DNA of 5,846 bases. It comes from Flavobacteriaceae bacterium (lineage in GTDB: Bacteria; Bacteroidota; Bacteroidia; Flavobacteriales; Flavobacteriaceae). The stretch spans positions 1 to 5,846 of the forward strand of contig JALRKI010000003.1 of NCBI GenBank assembly GCA_023254815.1. The letters are read 5' to 3'. Below, piece after piece: positions 1 to 5,846 of the stretch (positions are counted from its first letter, which is position 1; each line of letters starts with the position of its first letter). A program made the position numbers and the translations under genes. The notes beneath the pieces are model-generated. The model ran no database searches, was not told the origin of the DNA, and saw only the letters and a program-made list of their open reading frames with translations.

Positions 1-330
1 GCGCATGTCACAGCATCGTTCAACAACATTATTATATCGTTGACCAATAAAAAAGGTGACGTTATTTCTTGGTCTTCGGCGGGGAAAATGGGCTTTCGAG
101 GATCAAAGAAAAATACGCCTTATGCAGCTCAACTTGCTGCAGAAGATGCGGTTAACATTGCAAAAGAAGCCGGTTTGCGCAAAGTAAAAGTTTATGTTAA
201 AGGACCTGGAGGAGGACGAGAGTCTGCAATTCGTACTTTACATAATAACGGAATTGAGGTAACCGAAATTGTCGATATTACCCCAATGCCACACAACGGG
301 TGTCGTCCACCAAAAAGAAGACGCGTTTAA
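1..330 (+). CDS. rpsK: 30S ribosomal protein S11 (uS11), 3' part, start lies before the window
   Basis: S11 sits on the platform of the small ribosomal subunit, binds 16S rRNA and helps shape the mRNA exit region. The frame is open from base 1 and gives 109 residues before TAA. Family length in Bacteroidota is about 128, so roughly 19 basic N-terminal residues are missing. A TTG at 40 could be mistaken for a start, but conserved S11 sequence (HVTASFNNIIIS) runs through it, so that TTG is an internal Leu codon. Further S11 marks are the SWSSAGKMGFRGSKK stretch, the KGPGGGRES loop and the basic C-terminus HNGCRPPKRRRV. The Asn-Gly in HNG is the site that carries an isoaspartate in E. coli S11; it is retained here (codons 295-300). 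The upstream neighbour should be rpsM. Family assignment is certain; only the 5' end is unseen. Confidence 0.98.
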   Translation, partial: AHVTASFNNIIISLTNKKGDVISWSSAGKMGFRGSKKNTPYAAQLAAEDAVNIAKEAGLRKVKVYVKGPGGGRESAIRTLHNNGIEVTEIVDITPMPHNGCRPPKRRRV

Positions 331-348
331 TTAATACTAACAGCATGA

Positions 349-398
349 GTGCAGCATTTGTTGTCGAAGGATAGCTAGACCTTAATTCACAACAGCAC
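349..398 (+). promoter_or_regulatory. Candidate RNA hairpin leader of rpsD (possible S4 autoregulatory site)
   Basis: The rpsK-rpsD spacer (85 bases) is much longer than the 18- and 24-base spacers that follow in the same operon. It can fold: GTGC 349-352 pairs with GCAC 395-398, and TGTTGT 359-364 pairs with ACAACA 389-394. Inside these, either GAA 366-368 pairs with TTC 386-388, or AAGG 367-370 pairs with CCTT 380-383. Bases 353-358 bulge out on one side. The structure ends 17 bases before the rpsD ATG, so it could affect start access. There is no U-tract after it, which argues against a terminator. S4 is a known autoregulator of its own operon in E. coli and Bacillus, through different RNA structures. 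I recall a predicted leader family called S4-Bacteroidia but cannot confirm a match. The pairing is seen; the regulatory role is inferred. Confidence 0.45.
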
Positions 399-415
399 TT
401 TAAAATTCAAATAGA

Positions 416-1021
416 ATGGCAAGATATATAGGTCCAAAAACAAAAATTGCCCGTAAATTCGGAGAAGCAATTTACGGCGAAGATAAGGCGTTTGAAAAAC
501 GTAATTATCCTCCAGGGCAGCACGGAAATACCCGTCGTCGTGGTAAAAAATCTGAGTATGCAATTCAATTGCAGGAAAAACAAAAAGCCAAGTATACTTA
601 CGGTATCTTGGAACGTCAATTCCGTAATATGTTCAAGAGAGCTACTGCCTCGAGAGGAATTACAGGTGTTGTTTTACTTCAGTTGTGTGAGTCGCGTTTA
701 GACAACGTGGTCTACCGCATGGGCATTGCTCCAAGTCGAAGTGCTGCACGTCAATTGGTTTCGCACAGACATATTACAGTTAATGGAGGGATTGTAAGTA
801 TTTCCTCCTATTCTGTCAAGGCTGGTGATGTTGTTGGAGTTCGCGAGAAATCTAAGTCTATGGACGCGATTACCCAATCTTTGGCAGGGTCTCACCCTGT
901 TTATGAATGGATTACTTGGGACGATAACAAAATGCAAGGAACTTATGTCTCTGTGCCTGAACGCATCCAAATTCCAGAAAATATTAATGAACAATTCATC
1001 GTTGAATTATACTCGAAATAA
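416..1021 (+). CDS. rpsD: 30S ribosomal protein S4 (uS4), zinc-free form
   Basis: S4 is a primary 16S rRNA binder that nucleates assembly of the 30S body and lines the mRNA entry channel; in several bacteria it also represses its own operon. The 201-residue product has the usual length and begins MARYIGPKTKIARKFGE, as is typical for Bacteroidota. Residues 1 to about 90 form the N-terminal helical rRNA-binding region, with the YPPGQHG motif at 31-37. The S4 RNA-binding domain spans about 92-155 (SRLDNVVYRMG, then SRSAARQLVSHRHITVNG). The only cysteine is Cys91, so the four-Cys zinc site of some S4 proteins is absent. The ATG has no Shine-Dalgarno match upstream but lies in an A-rich context with A at -3. 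The gene follows the rpsK spacer hairpin and precedes rpoA by 18 bases, so it is surely co-transcribed with it. Confidence 0.98.
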   Translation: MARYIGPKTKIARKFGEAIYGEDKAFEKRNYPPGQHGNTRRRGKKSEYAIQLQEKQKAKYTYGILERQFRNMFKRATASRGITGVVLLQLCESRLDNVVYRMGIAPSRSAARQLVSHRHITVNGGIVSISSYSVKAGDVVGVREKSKSMDAITQSLAGSHPVYEWITWDDNKMQGTYVSVPERIQIPENINEQFIVELYSK

Positions 1022-1039
1022 TCATATAGAAGACAAAAA

Positions 1040-2032
1040 ATGGCAATATTAAATTTTCAAAAACCCGATAAAGTCATCATGATCGATTCAACCGATTATG
1101 AAGGCAAGTTTGAATTTAGACCACTTGAACCTGGATACGGTTTGACTGTAGGCAACGCGTTGCGTCGTGTGCTTTTGTCATCTCTCGAAGGTTTTGCTAT
1201 CACTTCTCTTCGTATCGAAGGTGTTGAACATGAATTTTCCACCATTTCTGGTGTAGTTGAAGATGTAACCGAAATTGTATTGAATCTTAAGCAAATTCGA
1301 TTTAAGCGTCAAATAGAAGACGTGGACAACGAATTGGTGAACATCGCTGTAACCAAGCAGAGTGTTCTGACCGCTGGGGATTTTCAAAAATTCATCTCTG
1401 GATTCCAAGTTTTGAATCCCGATTTGGTGATTTGCACCATGGATCCTAAAGTGAAAATCAATATGGAAATTACCATTGGTAAAGGTCGCGGCTATGTAGT
1501 TGCCGATGACAACAAAAAAGCTGGAGCACCGCTTGGTACAATTTTCACAGATTCAATCTATACGCCAATCAAGAATGTAAAATTTGGTATCGAAGATTAT
1601 CGAGTTGAGCAGAAAACCGATTACGAGAAATTAGTTTTTGAAATTTCGACTGACGGTTCCATCGCTCCAAAGGATGCCTTAACTGAGGCAGCTAAAATTT
1701 TGATTCATCACTTCATGCTGTTCTCTGATGAACGCATCACACTAGAGGCAGATGAAATTGCTCAGACTGAGACTTACGATGAAGAATCACTTCACATGCG
1801 TCAATTGTTGAAAACCCGTTTGGTGGACATGGACCTTTCAGTAAGGGCTTTGAATTGTCTGAAAGCGGCGGAAGTCGATACCCTAGGAGATTTAGTGTCT
1901 TTCAACAAGAACGATTTGATGAAGTTTAGAAACTTTGGAAAAAAATCGTTAACCGAACTCGAAGAGTTGGTTAATGTCAAAGGGCTGAATTTTGGGATGG
2001 ACTTAAGTAAATATAAATTGGACCGAGATTAA
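1040..2032 (+). CDS. rpoA: DNA-directed RNA polymerase subunit alpha
   Basis: Alpha dimerises to scaffold assembly of beta and beta-prime, and its C-terminal domain contacts promoter DNA and activators. The product is 330 residues, the normal full length. The N-terminal domain covers about 1-235, with the family core PLEPGYGLTVGNALRRVLLSSLEG at 28-51 and a second alpha block near 165-185. An acidic linker (about 236-255, rich in Glu, Asp and Thr) leads to the C-terminal domain at about 258-325. The DNA-contact residues of E. coli alpha appear intact: Arg269 (E. coli R265), Asn272 (N268), Gly300 (G296), Lys302 (K298) and Ser303 (S299). UP-element-type DNA binding should therefore be possible. 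The ATG follows a run of A residues without a clear Shine-Dalgarno sequence. It is placed between rpsD and rplQ, as in most bacteria. Confidence 0.99.
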   Translation: MAILNFQKPDKVIMIDSTDYEGKFEFRPLEPGYGLTVGNALRRVLLSSLEGFAITSLRIEGVEHEFSTISGVVEDVTEIVLNLKQIRFKRQIEDVDNELVNIAVTKQSVLTAGDFQKFISGFQVLNPDLVICTMDPKVKINMEITIGKGRGYVVADDNKKAGAPLGTIFTDSIYTPIKNVKFGIEDYRVEQKTDYEKLVFEISTDGSIAPKDALTEAAKILIHHFMLFSDERITLEADEIAQTETYDEESLHMRQLLKTRLVDMDLSVRALNCLKAAEVDTLGDLVSFNKNDLMKFRNFGKKSLTELEELVNVKGLNFGMDLSKYKLDRD

Positions 2033-2056
2033 TTCTCTAGTCATAAGTCATATATT

Positions 2057-2512
2057 ATGAGACACGGAAAAAAAATAAACCACCTAGGTCGAAAAACGGC
2101 GCATCGTCGTTCAATGTTAGCCAACATGGCTTGCTCACTTATAGAGCATAAGCGAATCAATACCACTGTTGCCAAAGCTAAAGCCTTGAAAGTTTTCGTA
2201 GAACCAATGATCACGAAGTCTAAAGAAGACACAACTCACAACAGACGTATTGTTTTCAGTAGATTGCGTCAGAAGGAGGCCATTTCAGAACTATTTGATC
2301 ATGTAGGAAAAAAAGTAGCAGGACGTCAAGGAGGATATACGCGCATCATCAAACTAGGACATCGTCTTGGTGATAACGCTGACATGGCGATGATTGAATT
2401 GGTCGATTATAACGATCTCTATACGGCTCCTCGACCAGCAAAGAGGACTAAAAAGGTAGCTCCTGCGCCTGTAGTTACAAACAAGCCTGAAGTTAGTTCC
2501 GAAGAAGAATAA
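2057..2512 (+). CDS. rplQ: 50S ribosomal protein L17 (bL17) with C-terminal extension
   Basis: L17 is a 50S protein close to the peptide exit tunnel on the solvent side. The core, residues 1 to about 120, starts with the diagnostic MRHGKKINHLGRKTAHRRSML. It continues through THNRRIVFSRLRQKEA and GGYTRIIKLGHRLGDNADMAMIELVDY. After residue 120 comes a tail of about 30 residues that is first basic and Pro/Ala-rich (RPAKRTKKVAPAP) and then acidic (SSEEE). With 151 residues it is longer than the 127-residue E. coli protein; such tails are common in Bacteroidota L17. It begins 24 bases after rpoA and is the last gene of the operon, as shown by the terminator 20 bases downstream. No Shine-Dalgarno sequence is visible; A is at -3. 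Confidence 0.98.
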   Translation: MRHGKKINHLGRKTAHRRSMLANMACSLIEHKRINTTVAKAKALKVFVEPMITKSKEDTTHNRRIVFSRLRQKEAISELFDHVGKKVAGRQGGYTRIIKLGHRLGDNADMAMIELVDYNDLYTAPRPAKRTKKVAPAPVVTNKPEVSSEEE

Positions 2513-2532
2513 ATGAAATCAATATTTCATAT

Positions 2533-2566
2533 AAAAAGGGGTGAATTTACGTTCACCCCTTTTTTT
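2533..2566 (+). terminator. Rho-independent terminator closing the ribosomal-protein operon
   Basis: A perfect 13-bp inverted repeat pairs 2533-2545 (AAAAAGGGGTGAA) with 2552-2564 (TTCACCCCTTTTT), with a 6-base loop TTTACG. The GC-rich core GGGG/CCCC sits directly before a run of seven T residues (2560-2566), the classical layout. It lies 20 bases after the rplQ stop and about 60 bases before carA, so it separates the ribosomal operon from the metabolic genes. The five A residues on the 5' side also supply a short U-tract for the opposite strand, but no gene converges from the right. Confidence 0.93.
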
Positions 2567-2598
2567 ATAAATCAGTCCGCTAAGTCGTTTTGATTTAT

Positions 2599-2606
2599 TA
2601 GTTTTG
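2599..2606 (+). promoter_or_regulatory. Candidate carA promoter (-7 element)
   Basis: TAGTTTTG matches the Bacteroidota sigma-factor -7 consensus TAnnTTTG at every fixed base. It lies 23 bases before the carA ATG and after the operon terminator, where a new promoter is expected. No TTG is found at the usual 17-23 base spacing upstream (the nearest, 2590-2592, is too close), so the -33 half is missing or degenerate. If real, the transcript would have a leader of roughly 15-20 bases. Confidence 0.4.
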
Positions 2607-2629
2607 GCAAACCAACAATCATTCTCTTT

Positions 2630-3748
2630 ATGAGGTCATCTAAACGTCACAATGCTATTCTGCTACTAAAGGATGGCACCATTTTTCATGGAAAGGCAAT
2701 AGGTAATAGAGGCACAGCTTTTGGCGAAGTTTGTTTCAATACTGGTATGACTGGATATCAAGAAATCTTCACAGATCCATCTTATTTTGGACAATTAATG
2801 ATCACTACCAACGCCCATATTGGGAACTATGGTGTTAATGTCAATGAGGTTGAATCGGGTAGTGTGAAAATCGCAGGTTTGATTTGTAAAAACTTTAGCT
2901 TTGATTATTCTAGAGCCGATGCTGAATCAGATCTTAAAACTTTTCTGGACGCCAATAATTTGATGGCAATTTCTGATGTTGATACCAGAGCGTTAGTTGG
3001 CCATATTAGAGATCACGGTGCCATGAATGCCCTCATATCAACTGAGGTAAATGACTTAGAGAGTCTAAAAGAACAGCTCGATGCAGTGCCGGACATGAAT
3101 GGTCTTGAATTGGCCTCCAAAGTATCAACAATAACTCCTTACTTTTTTGGTGAAGAAAAATCAAGCTATCGCGTCGCTGCCCTAGATATTGGAATAAAGC
3201 AAAATATTCTTAGAAATCTCTCGAATCGAGATTGCTATGTTAAGGTATTTCCATACAATGCGTCCTTCGAAGAGATGAGTGCCTGGCAGCCGGATGGTTA
3301 TTTCATTTCTAACGGTCCGGGTGATCCAGCACCTCTAAAGGACTCTATTGAGTTGGCAAAAAAGATAATTGATTCAGGGAAACCACTTTTTGGGATATGT
3401 CTTGGGCATCAAGTAATTGCCCTTGCCAATGGCATAAGTACCTATAAGATGCATAATGGTCACCGGGGAATCAATCACCCCGTCAAGAATCTTTTAACTG
3501 GAAGAGGCGAGATCACTTCTCAAAATCACGGTTTTGCCATCAATAGAGAGGAAGCCGAAGCCCATTCAGACCTTGAAATTACTCATGTGCATTTGAATGA
3601 TGGAACTGTAGCAGGTATTAGAATGAAATCCAAACCCGTATTTTCAGTACAATATCATCCAGAAGCAAGTCCCGGGCCTCACGATTCGGCCTATCTTTTT
3701 GACATGTTTGTAGATAGCATGGCTCCAAATAAATCAAGTCTAAATTGA
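2630..3748 (+). CDS. carA: Carbamoyl-phosphate synthase small (glutaminase) subunit
   Basis: CarA hydrolyses glutamine and passes ammonia to CarB, which makes carbamoyl phosphate for pyrimidine and arginine synthesis. The product has 372 residues, close to the 382 of E. coli. The N-terminal CPSase small-chain domain spans about 8-140 (LLLKDGTIFHG, then FNTGMTGYQEIFTDPSY). The class I glutamine amidotransferase domain spans about 180-362. Visible active-site parts are SNGPGDP at 227-233, the nucleophile Cys257 in GICLGHQ, the QNHGF glutamine pocket at 298-302, and His343 and Glu345 in QYHPEASPGP. All equivalents of the E. coli triad (C269, H353, E355) are present, so the enzyme should be active. 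The start is the only ATG before residue 40 and gives the usual Bacteroidota N-terminus. carB is not adjacent: eno follows after 70 bases. No Shine-Dalgarno sequence is seen. Confidence 0.98.
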   Translation: MRSSKRHNAILLLKDGTIFHGKAIGNRGTAFGEVCFNTGMTGYQEIFTDPSYFGQLMITTNAHIGNYGVNVNEVESGSVKIAGLICKNFSFDYSRADAESDLKTFLDANNLMAISDVDTRALVGHIRDHGAMNALISTEVNDLESLKEQLDAVPDMNGLELASKVSTITPYFFGEEKSSYRVAALDIGIKQNILRNLSNRDCYVKVFPYNASFEEMSAWQPDGYFISNGPGDPAPLKDSIELAKKIIDSGKPLFGICLGHQVIALANGISTYKMHNGHRGINHPVKNLLTGRGEITSQNHGFAINREEAEAHSDLEITHVHLNDGTVAGIRMKSKPVFSVQYHPEASPGPHDSAYLFDMFVDSMAPNKSSLN

Positions 3749-3794
3749 ATCCAGTTTTTACTTCAATAAGTCTAAAAATGCAATTTTCTATTTG

Positions 3795-3802
3795 TAAATT
3801 CG
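3795..3802 (+). promoter_or_regulatory. Candidate eno promoter (-7 element)
   Basis: TAAATTCG fits the relaxed Bacteroidota -7 pattern TAnnTTYG and lies 16 bases before the eno ATG. The 70-base carA-eno spacer has no convincing intrinsic terminator, so read-through from carA is also possible. A TTG at a proper -33 distance is missing. The element and the bases after it are nearly repeated before gltA, which raises confidence that it is functional. The predicted leader would be very short, about 10-14 bases. Confidence 0.4.
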
Positions 3803-3818
3803 CCACAAATTAAATTTT

Positions 3819-5105
3819 ATGAGTACTATCCAATCTGTCTTTGCACGCCAAATTTTTGATTCACGAGGAAACCCAACCATTGAAGTTGACGTCACCACAG
3901 AAGACGGGTCTTTTGGTCGAGCCGCTGTTCCTTCGGGAGCTTCTACTGGAGAACATGAAGCAGTTGAATTGAGAGATGGTGGAAGCAGCTATTTAGGAAA
4001 GGGAGTTCTGAAGGCTGTCGACCATGTTAATACCATTTTGGCTCCGGCTATCATAGGATTGTCCGTTTTGGATCAAGAGCGTATCGATCAAAAGATGATT
4101 GATTTGGATGGCACCCCTAATAAGTCCAAACTTGGCGCCAACGCCATTTTAGGGGTTTCCTTAGCAGTAGCTCATGCAGCGGCTAAATCTTTGGGAGTCT
4201 CCTTATTTGAATACGTGGGAGGCACCGAGGCCTGTACTTTGCCGGTTCCAATGATGAACATTATCAATGGCGGTTCGCACAGCGACGCTCCCATTGCATT
4301 TCAAGAATTCATGATTATTCCAGTTAAGGCCCATAGTTTTACTCATGCTATGCAAATGGGTTCTGAAATTTTCCATCAATTAAAAAAAGTACTTCACCAA
4401 AGAAACCTGAGTACAGCTGTAGGAGATGAAGGTGGATTTGCTCCAAGGCTTGGAGGCACCGAGGATGCTTTGGACACCATTTCACAGGCCGTTTCAAATG
4501 CTGGTTATTCTTTCGGCGAAGACGTGAAAATTGCATTGGACTGTGCGGCAGCTGAATTTTATGTAAATGGAAAATACGATTATTCTAAGTTTGAAGGGGA
4601 GAGGGGAGTAAGTAGAACCAGCCAAGAGCAGGCAGATTATTTGGCCTCATTAGTAGAAAAGTATCCAATCATTTCTATAGAAGATGGCATGGATGAGAAT
4701 GACTGGGAAGGATGGGCCTATTTGACACAAAAGGTTGGCCATAAGATTCAACTTGTGGGAGATGATTTATTTGTGACCAATGTTGAGCGTCTTTCACGAG
4801 GAATTGAACAAAGCGTTGCCAATTCTATCTTAGTCAAAGTTAACCAGATTGGCACACTTTCCGAAACTATCGCTGCAGTTAAAATGGCTCACAAGGCGGG
4901 CTATACCGCTGTAATGTCTCATCGTTCTGGAGAAACTGAAGATACCACTATAGCCGACTTGGCTGTAGCTTTGAATACGGGTCAAATTAAAACCGGATCA
5001 GCTTCGCGTTCTGACCGAATGGCCAAATACAACCAATTGTTGAGACTTGAAGAAGAGTTGGGGAAAAGGGCTTATTTTCCAGGAATTGCAGCTTTTAGCA
5101 AGTAG
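3819..5105 (+). CDS. eno: Enolase (phosphopyruvate hydratase)
   Basis: Enolase interconverts 2-phosphoglycerate and phosphoenolpyruvate in cytosolic glycolysis and gluconeogenesis, using two Mg2+ ions. The 428-residue product is full length (E. coli 432). The N-terminal capping domain covers about 1-135, with the mobile catalytic loop PSGASTGEHEAVELRD at 38-53. The TIM-barrel domain covers about 140-425. Catalytic and metal residues are all visible: His154 in GGSHSD, Glu163 in FQEFM, Glu204 in GDEGGFAP, Asp241 in ALDCAAAEF, Glu288 in SIEDG, the GDD Asp pair at 315-316, Lys340 in LVKVNQIG, Arg369-Ser370 in SHRSGETED (the enolase signature region) and Lys391 in KTGSASRSDR. Nothing suggests loss of activity. 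The gene starts 70 bases after carA, has no Shine-Dalgarno sequence, and ends with TAG followed shortly by a T8 run at 5107-5114 that lacks a good stem. Confidence 0.99.
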   Translation: MSTIQSVFARQIFDSRGNPTIEVDVTTEDGSFGRAAVPSGASTGEHEAVELRDGGSSYLGKGVLKAVDHVNTILAPAIIGLSVLDQERIDQKMIDLDGTPNKSKLGANAILGVSLAVAHAAAKSLGVSLFEYVGGTEACTLPVPMMNIINGGSHSDAPIAFQEFMIIPVKAHSFTHAMQMGSEIFHQLKKVLHQRNLSTAVGDEGGFAPRLGGTEDALDTISQAVSNAGYSFGEDVKIALDCAAAEFYVNGKYDYSKFEGERGVSRTSQEQADYLASLVEKYPIISIEDGMDENDWEGWAYLTQKVGHKIQLVGDDLFVTNVERLSRGIEQSVANSILVKVNQIGTLSETIAAVKMAHKAGYTAVMSHRSGETEDTTIADLAVALNTGQIKTGSASRSDRMAKYNQLLRLEEELGKRAYFPGIAAFSK

Positions 5106-5179
5106 GTTTTTTTTGACGTATATATAGTAATTTTAATAGAGTTCCGAAACGACAGCTTTTTATTGAGCGTCTATTTTCG

Positions 5180-5187
5180 TAACTTCG
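5180..5187 (+). promoter_or_regulatory. Candidate gltA promoter (-7 element)
   Basis: TAACTTCG fits TAnnTTYG and lies 22 bases before the gltA ATG, within the 104-base eno-gltA spacer. A second match, TATTTTCG at 5172-5179, lies directly beside it, so the exact element is uncertain. A TTG at 5163-5165 is only 14 bases upstream of TAACTTCG, shorter than the usual 17-23. The bases following TAACTTCG closely resemble those after the eno element, which favours this copy. No terminator separates it clearly from eno. Confidence 0.42.
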
Positions 5188-5209
5188 TCGCAATTAAATT
5201 GATCACATC

Positions 5210-5846
5210 ATGAGTGCCAAAGCAACTTTAACTTACAATAATACCTCAATAGATTTGCCAGTAATTACTGGTACTGAAAATGAAAGTGGTGTTGATATTG
5301 CCGCTTTGCGCAGTGTCGCCAATTTGGTTACCCTCGATCCTGGATACAAGAATACTGGCTCTTGTTTGAGCGCTATTACCTTCTTGGATGGTGATTTAGG
5401 GATACTCCGCTACAGAGGATATGCCATAGAAGAATTGGCTGAAAAGGCTACTTTTTTGGAGGTTGCATATCTCTTGATTTTTGGAGAATTGCCCAATCTA
5501 GACCAGCTTACTAAATTCCAAAACGACATCAAAGCCAATTCATTTGTGGATGAAGATGTTAAAAAAATAATTGACGCCTTTCCGAAAGCCGCCCATCCCA
5601 TGGGAGTTTTATCTTCATTAACAAGCGCTTTGACAGCATTCAATCCCAGCTCGGTGAATGTCAATTCGGATGAGGATATGTACAAGGCCATTGCGAAGAT
5701 AATGGGTAAATTTCCTGTATTAGTGGCTTGGACAATGAGAAAGACTCAAGGACTTCCAATTGATTACGGAGCCAAGGATTTGGATTACATCGAGAACATC
5801 ATGAAAATGATGTTTAGTCAACCAAACGAAACTTATCTTATCAACA
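5210..5846 (+). CDS. gltA: Type II citrate synthase, N-terminal half (3' end beyond the window)
   Basis: Citrate synthase condenses acetyl-CoA with oxaloacetate to citrate, the entry step of the TCA cycle. From ATG 5210 the frame is open to the window end, giving 212 residues of an expected 425-430. The extra N-terminal beta region (TLTYNNTSIDLPVITG) is typical of the hexameric, Gram-negative type II form. The strongest family match is TLDPGYKNTGSCLSAITFLDGDLGILRYRGYAIEELA at 41-77, followed by FLEVAYLLIFGELP at 82-95 and AHPMGVL at 128-134. The catalytic His, His and Asp (E. coli H264, H305, D362) lie beyond the window and cannot be judged. Against E. coli GltA, most NADH-binding residues are changed (see findings). 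The start is preferred because it gives the usual N-terminus; there is no Shine-Dalgarno sequence, and A is at -3. Confidence 0.96.
   Translation, partial: MSAKATLTYNNTSIDLPVITGTENESGVDIAALRSVANLVTLDPGYKNTGSCLSAITFLDGDLGILRYRGYAIEELAEKATFLEVAYLLIFGELPNLDQLTKFQNDIKANSFVDEDVKKIIDAFPKAAHPMGVLSSLTSALTAFNPSSVNVNSDEDMYKAIAKIMGKFPVLVAWTMRKTQGLPIDYGAKDLDYIENIMKMMFSQPNETYLIN

Noticed and set aside
40..42. TTG as a start codon for rpsK
   Set aside because: The frame continues upstream with conserved S11 residues, so this is an internal leucine.
407..994. Open frames opposite and overlapping rpsD (minus strand 407-619 and 698-994; plus strand 447-701 and 825-1052)
   Set aside because: They lie within a clear rpsD gene in other frames, have no recognisable family match or start context, and read as shadows of coding sequence.
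3464..3482. CGGGG/CCCCG inverted repeat inside carA
   Set aside because: It encodes the conserved GHRGINHP region and has no adjacent T-tract; best explained by coding.
3755..3778. AT-rich hairpin in the carA-eno spacer (ACTT/AAGT flanked by TTTT/AAAA)
   Set aside because: It is short and weak, has a bulge and no following T-tract; likely chance in AT-rich DNA.
4218..4464. 13-base exact direct repeat GGAGGCACCGAGG at 4218-4230 and 4452-4464 within eno
   Set aside because: Both copies encode Gly-Gly-Thr-Glu in the same frame at unrelated places of the protein; a coding coincidence, not a mobile or regulatory repeat.
5078..5114. Possible terminator after eno (T8 run at 5107-5114)
   Set aside because: Only a weak 4-bp TTGC/GCAA stem can form before it, and it is separated from the T run by about 10 bases; not a convincing intrinsic terminator.
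5113..5139. Sigma70-like promoter TTGACG with TAATAG downstream of eno
   Set aside because: The spacing is 15 bases and the -10 match is poor; Bacteroidota use a different primary promoter consensus, and better -7 candidates lie nearer gltA.
5410..5691. Minus-strand open frame of 93 codons
   Set aside because: It lies wholly inside the citrate synthase reading frame on the other strand, which is strongly conserved; no sign of an independent gene.

Overview
The window is a stretch of conserved housekeeping chromosome from a member of the Bacteroidota, most likely a Flavobacteriales-like lineage. Four things point there. The S11 and enolase signatures have the Bacteroidota flavour (for example INGGSHSDAP and KTGSASRSDR in enolase). 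The DNA is moderately AT-rich. None of the six visible starts has a clear Shine-Dalgarno sequence. The order rpsK-rpsD-rpoA-rplQ-carA-eno-gltA is, as I recall, a familiar arrangement in flavobacteria. All genes are on the + strand, and the standard bacterial code fits (TAA, TGA and TAG all act as stops).

Bases 1-2566 are the distal end of the large ribosomal-protein ('alpha') operon. It holds the 3' part of rpsK (S11), an 85-base spacer with a foldable hairpin just upstream of rpsD, then rpsD (S4), rpoA (RNA polymerase alpha) and rplQ (L17), the last three separated by only 18-24 bases. A strong intrinsic terminator at 2533-2566 closes the operon.

Bases 2567-5846 hold three metabolic genes, each preceded by its own candidate Bacteroidota-type -7 promoter element 16-23 bases before the start codon. 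They are carA (glutaminase subunit of carbamoyl-phosphate synthetase), eno (enolase) and gltA (type II citrate synthase, cut off by the window end at about half length). carA feeds pyrimidine and arginine synthesis. eno makes phosphoenolpyruvate in lower glycolysis, and gltA commits acetyl-CoA to the TCA cycle. They do not form a single pathway, and the separate promoter-like elements suggest neighbours rather than one tight operon.

I see no mobile element, CRISPR array, tRNA, rRNA, toxin-antitoxin or defence-type gene, and no sign of an undescribed system. The points most worth checking are the hairpin before rpsD (a possible S4 autoregulatory leader), the near-identical promoter regions of eno and gltA, and the loss in GltA of most residues that bind the inhibitor NADH in the E. 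coli enzyme.
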